Shown: positions 54,232-63,619 of the stretch, one piece after another
Numbering within the stretch: position 1 is the stretch's first letter
Layout of the letters: every line of letters begins with the position of its first letter
Notes under the pieces: generated by a model
Seen by the model: the letters and a program-made list of their open reading frames with translations, nothing else
What the model was told of the DNA's origin: nothing
The model's database searches: none
Made by a program: the position numbers and the translations under genes
Assembly: GCA_028280785.1 (NCBI GenBank)
Contig: JANQLF010000064.1
Coordinates: 1 to 63,874, forward strand
Direction: 5' to 3'
DNA: 63,874 nucleotides
Source of the DNA: Planctomycetota bacterium
GTDB taxonomy: Bacteria > Planctomycetota > UBA11346

Positions 54232-54960
54232 ATGCCTGTTACCTTTATTGGTGATGTACATGGTCAGTTAGATGCCCTGGATCAGATTTTACCTCAATGT
54301 GAGGGTCAGCTTGTGTTCATGGGCGACTTAATAGATCGCGGTCCTGATTCACGAGGAGTGGTTAGGCGAGTTCGTGAATTGTGTGAGGAAGGTAGGGCTT
54401 CTTGCATTCTCGGTAATCATGAATTTGCTTTAGTATCTTCGTTGGGATTACCTGAATTAGGTGTTCCACCTAAGCCACATTTTTTTTCGGCTTGGTGCCA
54501 GATTTATGGCGGTTTTAATACATTAATTTCTTATGAAGTTGAAAACACTGATATCGATGAAGTGCGGTCATTGTTCCGTGATGATTTAGAGTGGATGTAT
54601 AGTCTTCCTTGGTATTTCGAATCAGAGGTCGACGGCAGGAAATATTTAGCGGTGCATGCTGGTTTAAATGAGCGCGAGCCTTTAGATTTGCAGATAGCGG
54701 GATTGGTCGATACATCACAGTGGTGGACCAGTAATGAGCAGCTCCCACCAGCGCTCTATGAGCACAAACGAGCGGTCCAAATTCCTCCAGACTTACCGCA
54801 GGACCTGTGCATCGTGTCGGGTCATACCGTTCAGCCTGCTGTCTATGTAAGTGACCAACGTGTACTTTGTGATACCAGTGGTGGGCGCCCAAATAGGAAC
54901 TTAAGTGCTGTAGTTTGGCCCGAAGGACGAGTGATAAGTGCGCCGACGGCAACACTTTAA
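54232..54960 (+). CDS. PPP-family metallophosphatase (ApaH/PrpE-like)
   Basis: A 242-residue calcineurin-type phosphatase. Metal-binding motifs are GDVHGQ (residue 7), GDLIDRG (31), LGNHEF (61), a VHAGL (about 142) and VSGHT (about 204). Members hydrolyse diadenosine tetraphosphate or dephosphorylate proteins on Ser/Thr. Which applies cannot be told from sequence; with two Hanks-type kinases in this window, a protein phosphatase is a reasonable alternative. No clear ribosome-binding site precedes the ATG at 54232. It stands 31 bp after ribD and 163 bp before acs. Confidence 0.85.
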   Translation: MPVTFIGDVHGQLDALDQILPQCEGQLVFMGDLIDRGPDSRGVVRRVRELCEEGRASCILGNHEFALVSSLGLPELGVPPKPHFFSAWCQIYGGFNTLISYEVENTDIDEVRSLFRDDLEWMYSLPWYFESEVDGRKYLAVHAGLNEREPLDLQIAGLVDTSQWWTSNEQLPPALYEHKRAVQIPPDLPQDLCIVSGHTVQPAVYVSDQRVLCDTSGGRPNRNLSAVVWPEGRVISAPTATL

Positions 54961-55123
54961 GGGCAGGATTATTTAAATGCTGTGTTTATGGCACTAACCT
55001 ATAAAAGATTGATATACGGTATTCACTTCCATTAGCTCCTAGTTGTTTCTGTGCATCTGCTGCCTAACCTGCCACGTCCTTCATTTGATTACATAAACCC
55101 CATTTTGTTAAAGGGCAGCAGTT

Positions 55124-57082
55124 ATGAGCGACGCCGCAGCTAGCAGCGAAGAAATGCGCACCTACCCAGTTATTGATCGCGTTCGCGATGGTGCACACAT
55201 TACCAGCTTCGAACAATACAAAGAAATGTACGACCGTAGTATTGCCGACCCAGATGGCTTTTGGGGTGAGATGGCTAGAGAGCAACTTGATTGGATTGAA
55301 GACTTTAATCAGGTCAGTGATTGTGATTTGAATGAAGGTAAAATCGAATGGTTTAAAGGTGGTAAGCTCAACGTTGCTTATAACTGTGTGGATCGTCACG
55401 TAGAAAAGCGCGGTGATCAAGTTGCAATTTTATTTGAAGGTGATGAACCGGGTGATAATCGCAGTATCACCTATAAAGAATTACAAATACAAGTTAGCAA
55501 AATGGCAAATGTCCTTAAGGACAACGGTGTAAAAAAAGGTGACCGTGTTGCTATTTACATGCCTATGATTCCTGAATCTGCATATGCGATGTTAGCCTGT
55601 GCACGAATCGGTGCGATTCATAGTGTGGTCTTCGCTGGCTTTAGTGCTGAGGCATTACGCGATCGTATTAACGATGCTGAAGCCGTTGCGGTCATGACTG
55701 CTGATGAAGGTCTGCGCGGTACTAAGAAAATCCCATTAAAACAAACCGTTGATGCGGCCATCGCTGAATGCCCATCAGTGAATAAAGTATTTATGCATCG
55801 TCATACGGGTGCTGATGTTGCATTTAATGATTCAGTTGATTTATGGTTAAATGAAGCGTGCGAAGCAGCTTCAGATGACTGCCCAGTTGAGCCAATGGAT
55901 AGTGAAGACTTTTTATTCACGCTCTATACGTCTGGTAGTACTGGCAAGCCAAAGGGTCTCGCCCATGGCACTGCTGGTTATTTATTGTACGCAGCGGTTA
56001 CGCATAAATACGTTTTTGACTATCGTGAGGGCGATATCTACGCCTGTGTCGCTGACATCGGTTGGGTAACCGGTCACTCCTATGTTGTTTATGGACCACT
56101 GTGTAATGGTGCGACCACGGTGATGTTTGAAAGTATTCCAACCTATCCAGATTGTGGTCGTTACTGGGATATGGTTGAACGTTTAAAAATTAATTCTTTT
56201 TATACCGCTCCAACTGCGATTCGTGCTATTGCTCGAGAAAGTGATGATTTAGTCACTAAATACGATCGCAGTTCATTGCGTGTACTCGGAACCGTTGGTG
56301 AGCCAATTAATCCTGAGGCCTGGCGTTGGTACTATGAATTAGTCGGCGAATCACGTTGTACGATTGTTGATACCTGGTGGCAAACCGAAACTGGTGGTCA
56401 CATGATCACACCTATTCCTGGTGCAACTGATTTAAAGCCGGGTTCTGCAACATTTCCATTCTTTGGCGTCAACACTGTAGTGCTTGATGACCAAGGTAAT
56501 GAAATTGATGGGAATGGTGTGAGTGGTCTATTGGCAATTAAATCTTCATGGCCAAGTCAAGCTCGCACTATTTACGGTGATCATGAACGCTTCATGAATA
56601 CCTATTTAAATCCTTACAAGGGTTATTATTTCACTGGTGACGGCTGCCGTCGTGATGAAGATGGTTATTACTGGATCACTGGTCGCGTTGATGACGTGAT
56701 TAATGTTTCAGGTCATCGCATGGGTACTGCCGAAGTCGAAAGTGCATTAGTAGAGCATGATGCATGTGCCGAAGCAGCGGTGGTCGGTTTTCCACATGAT
56801 GTGAAGGGTCAGGGCATTTTTGCATACGTTATTCTCAACGAAGGTTTTGAAGAGAGTGACGATATGGTTAAAGAATTGAAAAATAAAGTGCGTGAAATTA
56901 TTGGCCCAATCGCAACACCTGATGTAATTATAATTACGCCGGGATTACCCAAGACGCGTTCAGGAAAAATTATGCGTCGTATTTTAAGAAAGATTGCTGC
57001 GAAAGAGACCGATAGCTTAGGTGATACCTCTACCTTAGCCGATCCATCAGTCGTTGAAAAACTGATTGAAAAGTGGCACTAG
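55124..57082 (+). CDS. acs: Acetyl-CoA synthetase (AMP-forming)
   Basis: Activates acetate to acetyl-CoA through acetyl-AMP. The product is 652 residues, the family length. The N-terminal helical part includes [20 protein letters not shown]; the P-loop is [15 protein letters not shown] near residue 268; [17 protein letters not shown] near 417; [28 protein letters not shown] near 510-535; and the acetylation-site lysine in [17 protein letters not shown] near 615. AAAGGG precedes the ATG. It ends at a strong bidirectional terminator shared with bshC. Single-gene unit. Confidence 0.96.
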   Translation: MSDAAASSEEMRTYPVIDRVRDGAHITSFEQYKEMYDRSIADPDGFWGEMAREQLDWIEDFNQVSDCDLNEGKIEWFKGGKLNVAYNCVDRHVEKRGDQVAILFEGDEPGDNRSITYKELQIQVSKMANVLKDNGVKKGDRVAIYMPMIPESAYAMLACARIGAIHSVVFAGFSAEALRDRINDAEAVAVMTADEGLRGTKKIPLKQTVDAAIAECPSVNKVFMHRHTGADVAFNDSVDLWLNEACEAASDDCPVEPMDSEDFLFTLYTSGSTGKPKGLAHGTAGYLLYAAVTHKYVFDYREGDIYACVADIGWVTGHSYVVYGPLCNGATTVMFESIPTYPDCGRYWDMVERLKINSFYTAPTAIRAIARESDDLVTKYDRSSLRVLGTVGEPINPEAWRWYYELVGESRCTIVDTWWQTETGGHMITPIPGATDLKPGSATFPFFGVNTVVLDDQGNEIDGNGVSGLLAIKSSWPSQARTIYGDHERFMNTYLNPYKGYYFTGDGCRRDEDGYYWITGRVDDVINVSGHRMGTAEVESALVEHDACAEAAVVGFPHDVKGQGIFAYVILNEGFEESDDMVKELKNKVREIIGPIATPDVIIITPGLPKTRSGKIMRRILRKIAAKETDSLGDTSTLADPSVVEKLIEKWH

Positions 57083-57102
57083 TTTTAATCGATAACAAAA
57101 AG

Positions 57103-57131
57103 GCCAGCTCATTATGAGCTGGCTTTTTTTA
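57103..57131 (+). terminator. Bidirectional terminator, acs / bshC
   Basis: A perfect 9-bp stem, GCCAGCTCA (57103-57111) with TGAGCTGGC (57115-57123), has a TTA loop, an A tract at 57097-57101 and a T tract at 57124-57130. It lies between convergent genes and overlaps the end of bshC. Confidence 0.9.
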
Positions 57132-58625
57132 TAAGCTGATGAATTGATGTGCGCCTGGTTGTATGGCTTCTAGTTGGTTTACTAAAGTTTCACCGATACC
57201 TGGTCCGTATAACCATAGCGCTTGGCTTAAACTAACGACGCGGTCCTGTCGATTGCCGCGTGGGAACAAATATTGCGTGATTCCACCAAATGGTGGTAGC
57301 TGTTGTTGCTGGCGTTTTGCGCGCTCAAGACTTTGTTGTAATTTTTGAAGCGCTTTATTGAGTTGTTTGTGCCCGGTATCAACACGAACTTTGAGATCGT
57401 TATCATTAATTGGAATTTGAGTTAACTGATTTATCTGCGCACCAATATTGTTAACTACATCGTCTACTTGTTGATTCATGCTGGCCAAAATCGGCGGTGG
57501 CATATCAGGAACAATTTGGTCTGGCTGCAGTTGCCACGCAGCGATTTTTTTACGTACTTTTGGTGAAATAATGCTTATTTGACTTCGTGGTATAAAAAGC
57601 GGCTTGGGTACTTTAAAGGCATCATAAGCAGGACCTAAAAATGAATGGTAATGTAATTCACCAGGTCCGCCAACAAATGCTAAAACTGGAAGGGCGATTT
57701 GCTGGACGATAGGGCGCAAGCCTGCACCAGTGCTGATAGCTTCTTGATTGACATGTTGTTGCCAATTGGTGTGTTTTTTAGTGGCCAGTCCTTTAATTGG
57801 AGTGCGACCACTTTCTTCATCAAGGAATAATGGTGGTTCATGTAAGTGCCCGCCGAAACTGTCAGCGTAACCCGCATCCATTATTTCTTTACGACGTTTT
57901 GCTAAGGGTAAAGATGGCCAGTGATCAACCAAATGTGTAAGGTGAGGATGCCACAAGGGACGTAATTGATATGCCTCAATGCAAATAAGTCCCTGCTTGG
58001 AAAATATATGGCTCAATAATCGACAGAACCAATGTCCGGTGCTTTCATCGGCGAGTGGTTCGCATTTGTTAAACCAAGATTGACCTATGGCACTACCGAA
58101 AGTGTTTTCTAATTTTTGAATAAGTGTTGGCCACCAGCTGCTAGCCGATTGAAAATGAAGACTCGAGCCTGCTTTATCAAAGGGAACGTTGATGCGACTT
58201 ACTTCACCGTCTTCGGTGAGAAAGTCAGCATGATTCGCTTCGCCTTCGTCGTGATCTTCACTGGCGCACCAAAAAATGGGTACAGCTTTGACGCCAAGGC
58301 TTTGCAATTGTTGGCACAGAGCGACGCACTGAGCAGCCTTGATAAGCGAATAGAGGGGGCCGCCACCAAGAGCGGGTTGCTGACCAGCTACAACGGCAAA
58401 GCAGTCTTCTTGGCCTAAGTCTTTAATGTGTTGAAGCGTTATTGGTGATTGCTGTCCCTGTTGCTCGGTAATATGGAGCAACATCTGCACGATCCGTGAA
58501 CGTTGCCAACTATGTTTGAGCCCTTTCCAGTTATCGACGTTCTCAATATCTTCCCAAAAACCATCAAACCAAGATAGTACCGTGGGATCACGTCTTAAAT
58601 AAGCGGCCGACATGTCTGCATTCAT
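57129..58625 (-). CDS. bshC: Putative cysteine ligase BshC (bacillithiol synthesis)
   Basis: BshC adds cysteine to glucosaminyl-malate to make bacillithiol, a low-molecular-weight thiol. The product from the ATG at 58625 is 498 residues; a longer frame up to 58946 would overlap the divergent signal-peptide gene and adds no conserved sequence. Family landmarks are VVAGQQPALGGGPLYSLIKAAQ near residue 90, WCASEDHDEGEANHADFL near 130, LPVLAFVGGPGELHYHSFLGPAYDAF near 320 and a helical coiled-coil before the end (KQLNKALQKLQQSLERAKRQQQQ). bshA and bshB are not nearby. It is somewhat shorter than Bacillus BshC (about 540). Confidence 0.88.
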   Translation of the reverse strand: MNADMSAAYLRRDPTVLSWFDGFWEDIENVDNWKGLKHSWQRSRIVQMLLHITEQQGQQSPITLQHIKDLGQEDCFAVVAGQQPALGGGPLYSLIKAAQCVALCQQLQSLGVKAVPIFWCASEDHDEGEANHADFLTEDGEVSRINVPFDKAGSSLHFQSASSWWPTLIQKLENTFGSAIGQSWFNKCEPLADESTGHWFCRLLSHIFSKQGLICIEAYQLRPLWHPHLTHLVDHWPSLPLAKRRKEIMDAGYADSFGGHLHEPPLFLDEESGRTPIKGLATKKHTNWQQHVNQEAISTGAGLRPIVQQIALPVLAFVGGPGELHYHSFLGPAYDAFKVPKPLFIPRSQISIISPKVRKKIAAWQLQPDQIVPDMPPPILASMNQQVDDVVNNIGAQINQLTQIPINDNDLKVRVDTGHKQLNKALQKLQQSLERAKRQQQQLPPFGGITQYLFPRGNRQDRVVSLSQALWLYGPGIGETLVNQLEAIQPGAHQFISL

Positions 58626-58713
58626 AGGCGTGCAATGAGTTCCTAAGTGGTTTCTAAGTATAAACCCTGGTTTCGTAGTGGTATATGTGCTAGTGAGTAT
58701 ACACTCCCTATTG

Positions 58714-59847
58714 ATGCGTACACTAGCCTTATGTTTCCTTATATTGAGTGGTATGTTGCATGCTGCTGAGACAGATCCAGCTCCCACAACAACGGCTGAA
58801 ACTGAGCCGAAAAATGAAAAACTAGTCAATACGGCGGCCTTAGAGAAGATTCCGCCGATCGATACGACAGGCTGGCCAGAGAGCCCCTCTAAAGTCCCTG
58901 GTAAATACATTTGGGATGAACCAGCATTCACGCACTGGCCAGGCATCGTTTATCGTGATGAAGATCGCAACGTCGCATTTATGATTCACAACCGCTTTAG
59001 CCGCCAGGGAAAACTAGCGGAGGGTGCGATTGGTTGGCCACCAGGTGAAATGCGTGCCTTTACCCTGCCTGCGACTGAAGACGCCTTGCGCGTAAGTGGG
59101 TTAACCCCATTGCCAAAGAAAATGGGTAAGCACACCGCCCAACTCAAAGTTGATGAAGAGTCGTTTGATTTGCCGATATGTATTATTGATGTCAATGAAG
59201 AGTGGGTACACGCAGATCTCAAGAATGGTTTCCCTGTGGATAAAGAAGGGATTCCAGTTGTTTTGCGCATTGAGCGACCAGAGAGTCAAGCTGGTCGAGA
59301 TGCTGGTATTATAGATGCAATTGGAATACGACCTGAGGGAAAAGCTGTTTTGCTCGGTGACCCGATGGAAGCACTTGGTTCTGACACTTGGAAGGGCATC
59401 GATGCACAACGTGTTGAGGCCACCAATCAGCGTTTTCCGCACCATGCGGTTATGGTAGCTTTGGCGAAAATGCAGGCTCCGTGGCCAAGAACTATAGTCT
59501 ATAGCCCCGGCAATCAGGCCCTTTTTGCGAGAAGCTGGACACAGGAAGAAGAGCGGATCTTGCAAGTAATTGAGCAACGCTGGAAGGCCTTAGGCGTCAA
59601 GCCGAAGCTTGTGCTAGCATTGCCTCCAGTGCCAGTGCAGTCCTATCTCAAAGAACAGGCAAAGGAGCGTAGGGATCTCTTACGCCGTAGCGCGATCTTT
59701 CGCGGTTGGTCGATATTGGATTTAGAGAAGATTGCCGGTCCCGCCGAGGAGGCGAACAAAGTTGCCGAAGCAGCTTTTACCAACTATCCCATCGGTGAGG
59801 CGCGAAAACGCATCAGAGATGCCTACATCGAAATCCTCAAGCGTTGA
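58714..59847 (+). CDS. Secreted protein, possible degenerate SGNH-hydrolase
   Basis: The ATG at 58714 gives a 377-residue product with a Sec signal peptide (MRTLALCFLILSGMLHAAE); an in-frame GTG at 58678 would add 12 residues. Residues 25-50 are a Pro/Thr/Glu linker. The middle has beta-rich segments (AFMIHNRFSRQGK, DLPICIID, GIPVVLRIERP), and residues 210-370 resemble an SGNH hydrolase in outline: VLLGDPMEALGSDT near 218 sits where GDS is expected, and NYPIGEARKRIRDAYIEIL near the end sits where the D-x-x-H block is expected. Both catalytic positions look changed. Function unknown. It overlaps the upstream stretch of the LysM gene region and shares its direction. Confidence 0.6.
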   Translation: MRTLALCFLILSGMLHAAETDPAPTTTAETEPKNEKLVNTAALEKIPPIDTTGWPESPSKVPGKYIWDEPAFTHWPGIVYRDEDRNVAFMIHNRFSRQGKLAEGAIGWPPGEMRAFTLPATEDALRVSGLTPLPKKMGKHTAQLKVDEESFDLPICIIDVNEEWVHADLKNGFPVDKEGIPVVLRIERPESQAGRDAGIIDAIGIRPEGKAVLLGDPMEALGSDTWKGIDAQRVEATNQRFPHHAVMVALAKMQAPWPRTIVYSPGNQALFARSWTQEEERILQVIEQRWKALGVKPKLVLALPPVPVQSYLKEQAKERRDLLRRSAIFRGWSILDLEKIAGPAEEANKVAEAAFTNYPIGEARKRIRDAYIEILKR

Positions 59848-59882
59848 CTTGCCAGCAAAGCAGTGATGGGTTAAATGCCGAT

Positions 59883-60242
59883 ATGCGATACTTGCACAGC
59901 TGTTTAGTTCTATGCCTCATCCTTCTCAGTAGTTGCGGAATGCGTACCTCGTGGAACGCCGTTCCTGATAGAGGTGGGCACGCCTATAATAAAGATCCGC
60001 AAGCGGTCGTGACCCGCGATGATGGATCTGCAGCCGATCGTAAAACGATTATGCGCGAAGATGTGCCTCAAGGGGATATCCAAGGTGCTGAGCGTTATTA
60101 CACCTTTGAGTCAGGTGATCGACTTTACAAAGTTGCACAGCGTTATGGCATCAGTCTTTATTGGCTTATCAAACGTAACGATTTGAGTGATTTACCACAT
60201 GCTGGACAAAAGCTCATCGTACCTGGTCCAGCTATCCAATAG
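59883..60242 (+). CDS. LysM-domain lipoprotein
   Basis: A 119-residue lipoprotein. The ATG at 59883 starts a signal sequence MRYLHSCLVLCLILLSSCG with lipobox LSSC; an in-frame TTG at 59844 overlaps the previous gene. A polar linker leads to one LysM domain at residues 72-117 (YYTFESGDRLYKVAQRYGISLYWLIKRNDLSDLPHAGQKLIVPG), which normally binds peptidoglycan. It probably ties the outer membrane to the cell wall or serves as an accessory cell-wall protein. It is 3 bp from rdgB and part of a run of closely spaced plus-strand genes. Confidence 0.85.
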   Translation: MRYLHSCLVLCLILLSSCGMRTSWNAVPDRGGHAYNKDPQAVVTRDDGSAADRKTIMREDVPQGDIQGAERYYTFESGDRLYKVAQRYGISLYWLIKRNDLSDLPHAGQKLIVPGPAIQ

Positions 60243-60245
60243 TAC

Positions 60246-60839
60246 ATGCCACTCTTTGAGCAGTTATTATTCGCATCGGGTAATCAACATAAAATTCGAG
60301 AGATCAAACAGATCTTAGATCCATTTGGAATTAGCGTATCCACACCTGAGGATGTAGGTGGTCTACCAGAGGTCATAGAGGACGGCGATACCTTCGAGGC
60401 TAATGCGATTAAAAAAGCGCTGTCTGGTCTTCAGCATGGCGGTTTACCTTGCATTGCTGATGATTCGGGAATAGAGGCACGTGCATTAGATTGGCGACCT
60501 GGAGTTTACAGCGCGCGCTATGCGGGGCCAGAATGTGATGATGAGAAAAACAATCAAAAATTAATTCAAGAACTTGCCGACCAAAGTGATAAATATGTGC
60601 AATACCGATGCGTCATTGCCTTAGCACGACCAGACCAAGAACCGTTAACATGGTCAGGTGTTTTTCCTGGTGAGCATACTGATCAACGACGTGGTGAGGG
60701 TGGTTTTGGTTATGATCCGTATGTTTTATTGCCGGATCTTGGTAAAACCGTAGCAGAACTCAGCGATGATGAAAAACATGCGCGGAGCCATCGTGGCCAA
60801 GCATTGCGTTTGTTTGTTGAGTGGCTGCAGCAACAATAG
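60246..60839 (+). CDS. rdgB: XTP/dITP pyrophosphatase (RdgB/HAM1)
   Basis: Cleaves non-canonical purine triphosphates (XTP, dITP, ITP) to monophosphates and so keeps them out of nucleic acids. The product is 197 residues, the usual length, with SGNQHKIREI near residue 11, FEANAIKKA near 50, ADDSGIEARAL near 73, GVYSARYAG near 85, GGFGYDPYV near 155 and SHRGQAL near 181. It lies between the LysM lipoprotein and a histidine kinase with gaps of 3 and 5 bp. The hypoxanthine-DNA-glycosylase-like gene three genes on would act on the same deaminated purines once in DNA. Confidence 0.95.
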   Translation: MPLFEQLLFASGNQHKIREIKQILDPFGISVSTPEDVGGLPEVIEDGDTFEANAIKKALSGLQHGGLPCIADDSGIEARALDWRPGVYSARYAGPECDDEKNNQKLIQELADQSDKYVQYRCVIALARPDQEPLTWSGVFPGEHTDQRRGEGGFGYDPYVLLPDLGKTVAELSDDEKHARSHRGQALRLFVEWLQQQ

Positions 60840-60844
60840 GCGCG

Positions 60845-62059
60845 ATGATTAAGCGTAGTCAGGGTCAGATATTTTTTGCATTCTTACTCGTGCATATCGT
60901 GCTGACGTGTATTGCAGGATTCGCTGTTTGGCAACTCATTGATAGTAACTTACGTAGCCAAGCTGAGGGCAGTGCGCGTAGTGTTGCGCGATTATTAACT
61001 GAAGGCGGTTTTAGTGTTAATGATGATGTATTGCAACGCATGCAGCGATTAACCGGTTATAAATTTATTGTTCAATCAGAAGAGGCAGAAGTAGCAGAGG
61101 GTCTTGTTGTTGTATCCTTGGGTGATGCAAGTGGTCGCGTAGTTGCGATCGATTACCAGAGTCAGGGCTATCAAGACCACGTCGAATTAGTTTTTTGGTC
61201 AAGTATGTTGTTGTTATTTGGCGGAATAATTATTTTCGTACCAGTTGCTTGGTTTCTTGCCAAGAAATTTTCAAGACCCCTAGAGCATTTAGCACATAGC
61301 GCAGACGAAATTGGCGCTGGTAATTGGCAAACACCAATTGAGGTAGAAGGTGCTGAGGAAATTGAAAATGTATCGGCTTCGCTCGAGCGCATGCGCTTGC
61401 AACTGGCAGAACTCGACAAGGAAAATCGACAGGCTGAACGATTAGCAACGTTGGGGACATTTACAGCAACTATTGCTCATGAAGTGCGCAACCCGTTGTC
61501 GGCCGTCCGTTTGATGATTCAGATGTTGGAGAAATCTAATCCGGACGAACGTTACCAGCATATCAATGATGAGTTAGAGCGTTTAGATTTAATTGTTGAT
61601 GAGTTGCTCGGTTATTCCGCTGGAATGCAGATCGAATTAGCTGAATGTCGTTTGAGTGAAATTGCACAAGATATAATTAATTTATTACAACGGCAGGCTG
61701 ATCATGCTGGAGTGCGTTTGCGTTGTGAGGGTTCGGCTCAGGTGAGCGCCGATGCAAGGCGATTGCGTCAATTATTGATGAATTTAGTGCTAAATGCAAT
61801 TCAAGCGCAGAGTGGTGAAGGTGACGTACTTATTAAAATACAGGCAGACGGTTTTGAAGTTATAGATCAGGGACCGGGTGTCCCGGACGACTTAGTGGAA
61901 GATTTGTTTGCACCATTCCACAGTCGGCGACAAAAGGGAACGGGATTGGGATTACATTTGGCTTCGAGTATTGCTCAAGCACATAATGCTGAATTAACAT
62001 ATCAGCGTGATGAGCAAGGAACCTGTTTCAGGGTCTGTGGATTGCAAGCAGTTGAATGA
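60845..62059 (+). CDS. Sensor histidine kinase
   Basis: A 404-residue two-component sensor. The ATG at 60845 is chosen over a GTG at 60821 that overlaps rdgB. A membrane segment at about 11-33 and a second at about 126-148 (SMLLLFGGIIIFVPVAWFLA) enclose a periplasmic region of about 90 residues. A HAMP domain (about 148-200) and HisKA with H-box TATIAHEVRNPLSAVRL near 217 follow. The ATPase has the N box LLMNLVLNAIQAQ, G1 DQGPGVPDD and GTGLGLHLA. No response regulator gene is adjacent, so the partner is elsewhere. The signal is unknown. Confidence 0.92.
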   Translation: MIKRSQGQIFFAFLLVHIVLTCIAGFAVWQLIDSNLRSQAEGSARSVARLLTEGGFSVNDDVLQRMQRLTGYKFIVQSEEAEVAEGLVVVSLGDASGRVVAIDYQSQGYQDHVELVFWSSMLLLFGGIIIFVPVAWFLAKKFSRPLEHLAHSADEIGAGNWQTPIEVEGAEEIENVSASLERMRLQLAELDKENRQAERLATLGTFTATIAHEVRNPLSAVRLMIQMLEKSNPDERYQHINDELERLDLIVDELLGYSAGMQIELAECRLSEIAQDIINLLQRQADHAGVRLRCEGSAQVSADARRLRQLLMNLVLNAIQAQSGEGDVLIKIQADGFEVIDQGPGVPDDLVEDLFAPFHSRRQKGTGLGLHLASSIAQAHNAELTYQRDEQGTCFRVCGLQAVE

Positions 62060-62105
62060 TTGGACTTTGTATCACTGGCATTAGCATGTCGGCGTTGGAG
62101 AAAAC

Positions 62106-63095
62106 ATGCGTATTGTATTTGTGTTAATCTGTTCGGTATTCCTCGTTGCCTGTGGTGGAAATGCGAATACCAGCAAACGGCAATCTTCTGCTCCGGTTGT
62201 GAAAACCCAGCCTAAGGAATTACCTAAAACAACAAATAAACCAAAAGTCACGCAAGCAAAGCCACTTTCGTCAAGCATGCCACTTGCACGCATTGAGACT
62301 AATTTAGGTGCTATTGTGGTTGAGTTGGATAAAAAAAGTGCACCAGAGACGGTGCGTAATTTCCTCACTTATGCTAAGAGTGGATTTTATAATGGTACGG
62401 TATTTCACCGGGTGATCGATGGATTTATGATTCAAGGAGGTGGCTTTGCCATAGATGTGGAGAATAAACAGTTTTCAAGAAAGGTAACGAGACCAGCTAT
62501 AATTAATGAAGCTAACAATGGTCTACGTAATGAACGTGGTACTATTGCTATGGCTCGTACTAATGACCCAGATAGTGCAACTTCACAATTTTATATAAAT
62601 ACCGTTAATAACGGAATGTTAAATTACCGGCCTGGTTCAGCTGGTTATTGTGTTTTTGGTAAAGTAATCCAAGGCATGGATGTTGTGGATAAAATTGGTA
62701 AAACCAAAACAACTGATAGAGATTGGCCGGTATCGCCAATAATTATGACCGCAGTGACGGTGACCATGCCGACGGTGGATAATACTGGTGCGACAAATAA
62801 GACATCACCGAAAGAAGCTGACAGTGAGATAGCGGAAGCTACGGAATCTTATTTTGGAAAGGTATTATCGTTTAGTGTTGGAATTCCATCATCTGTGATA
62901 AATGTTGAACTCCGTGAGAGTGGTGCTGTTAAAAAGGGAGACGTACTCGTTGTCAAACAACAAGGTGAGGTTATTTGTACTGCCTCAGTCGTGCGTGTTC
63001 ATGCAAATAAGGCAATAGCGGAGATTGCAAAATCTTCCTGGGTAAGTGGGCAAATCGGGAAAATTAATAAAGGCGATGAAGTCGGGCTCAAATAA
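62106..63095 (+). CDS. Cyclophilin-type peptidyl-prolyl isomerase lipoprotein
   Basis: A 329-residue lipoprotein with lipobox LVAC at Cys16 and a Lys/Pro/Thr linker. Residues 58-220 are a cyclophilin domain: IETNLGAIVVELDKKSAPETVRNF, FHRVIDGFMIQGG (catalytic Arg), GTIAMARTNDPDSATSQFYIN and FGKVIQGMDVVDKI. The last 85 residues form a separate beta-rich domain (SFSVGIPSSVINVELRESGAVKKGDVLVV) not normally found in PpiA/PpiB. It likely assists folding in the periplasm. Its 3' end overlaps the next gene by 20 bp. Confidence 0.9.
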   Translation: MRIVFVLICSVFLVACGGNANTSKRQSSAPVVKTQPKELPKTTNKPKVTQAKPLSSSMPLARIETNLGAIVVELDKKSAPETVRNFLTYAKSGFYNGTVFHRVIDGFMIQGGGFAIDVENKQFSRKVTRPAIINEANNGLRNERGTIAMARTNDPDSATSQFYINTVNNGMLNYRPGSAGYCVFGKVIQGMDVVDKIGKTKTTDRDWPVSPIIMTAVTVTMPTVDNTGATNKTSPKEADSEIAEATESYFGKVLSFSVGIPSSVINVELRESGAVKKGDVLVVKQQGEVICTASVVRVHANKAIAEIAKSSWVSGQIGKINKGDEVGLK

Positions 63096-63603
63096 AACAG
63101 ACAGCTTAGTGGGTTTTAAGCCTGTTGTTGATAAACAGGCCAAGCTTTTGATTCTTGGATCAATGCCCAGCGTTAAATCATTGGAATATCAAGAGTATTA
63201 CGGGCATCCAAACAATGCATTTTGGTTTATTATGGGGGCACTGTTTGATTTTGATCGAAATAGTGTTTACGCTGATCGTTGTCGTATCATTAAAAAAGCC
63301 GGCATTGCTATTTGGGATGTCATCGGAACTTGTGTAAGGCCAGGAAGTTTGGACGCCTCAATCGACAAGTCTTCGATTGAGGCCAATGATTTCACAGGTT
63401 TTTTCAACAAATATAGAAAAATACAACACGTGTTTTTTAATGGCGCAACAGCAGCAAAGACCTTTAAACAATATGTAGTAGATGTGCCTGAGAACCTGAT
63501 TTTTACTAGATTGCCATCGACCAGTCCTGCTCACGCTTCAATGAGCAAGCAGCAAAAGATTGACTATTGGTCAGATCAATTGCTGCCGATTCTCAAAGCC
63601 TAA
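63076..63603 (+). CDS. Hypoxanthine-DNA glycosylase-like protein
   Basis: A UDG-superfamily protein of 175 residues, from the ATG at 63076 (AAAGG just upstream; a frame from 63046 overlaps the previous gene further). The motif LILGSMPSVKSLEYQEYYGHPNNAFW near residue 25 is typical of the deoxyinosine-specific branch rather than Mug or Ung. FFNGATAAKTF and LPSTSPAHASM form the later conserved parts. These enzymes remove hypoxanthine (and in some cases uracil) from DNA after adenine deamination. Its stop overlaps the convergent clpB stop by 4 bp, within a perfect hairpin. Confidence 0.82.
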   Translation: MKSGSNKTDSLVGFKPVVDKQAKLLILGSMPSVKSLEYQEYYGHPNNAFWFIMGALFDFDRNSVYADRCRIIKKAGIAIWDVIGTCVRPGSLDASIDKSSIEANDFTGFFNKYRKIQHVFFNGATAAKTFKQYVVDVPENLIFTRLPSTSPAHASMSKQQKIDYWSDQLLPILKA

Positions 63604-63619
63604 GCGCTTTCGCTTAGGC
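63598..63619. terminator. Hairpin over convergent stop codons
   Basis: GCCTAAGCG (63598-63606) pairs perfectly with CGCTTAGGC (63611-63619) around CTTT. It includes the stops of both the glycosylase and clpB. No T run follows on either side, so its strength as a terminator is uncertain. Confidence 0.45.

Noticed and set aside
58626..58946. N-terminal extension of bshC
   Set aside because: It overlaps the divergent gene's signal peptide region and adds sequence unlike BshC.
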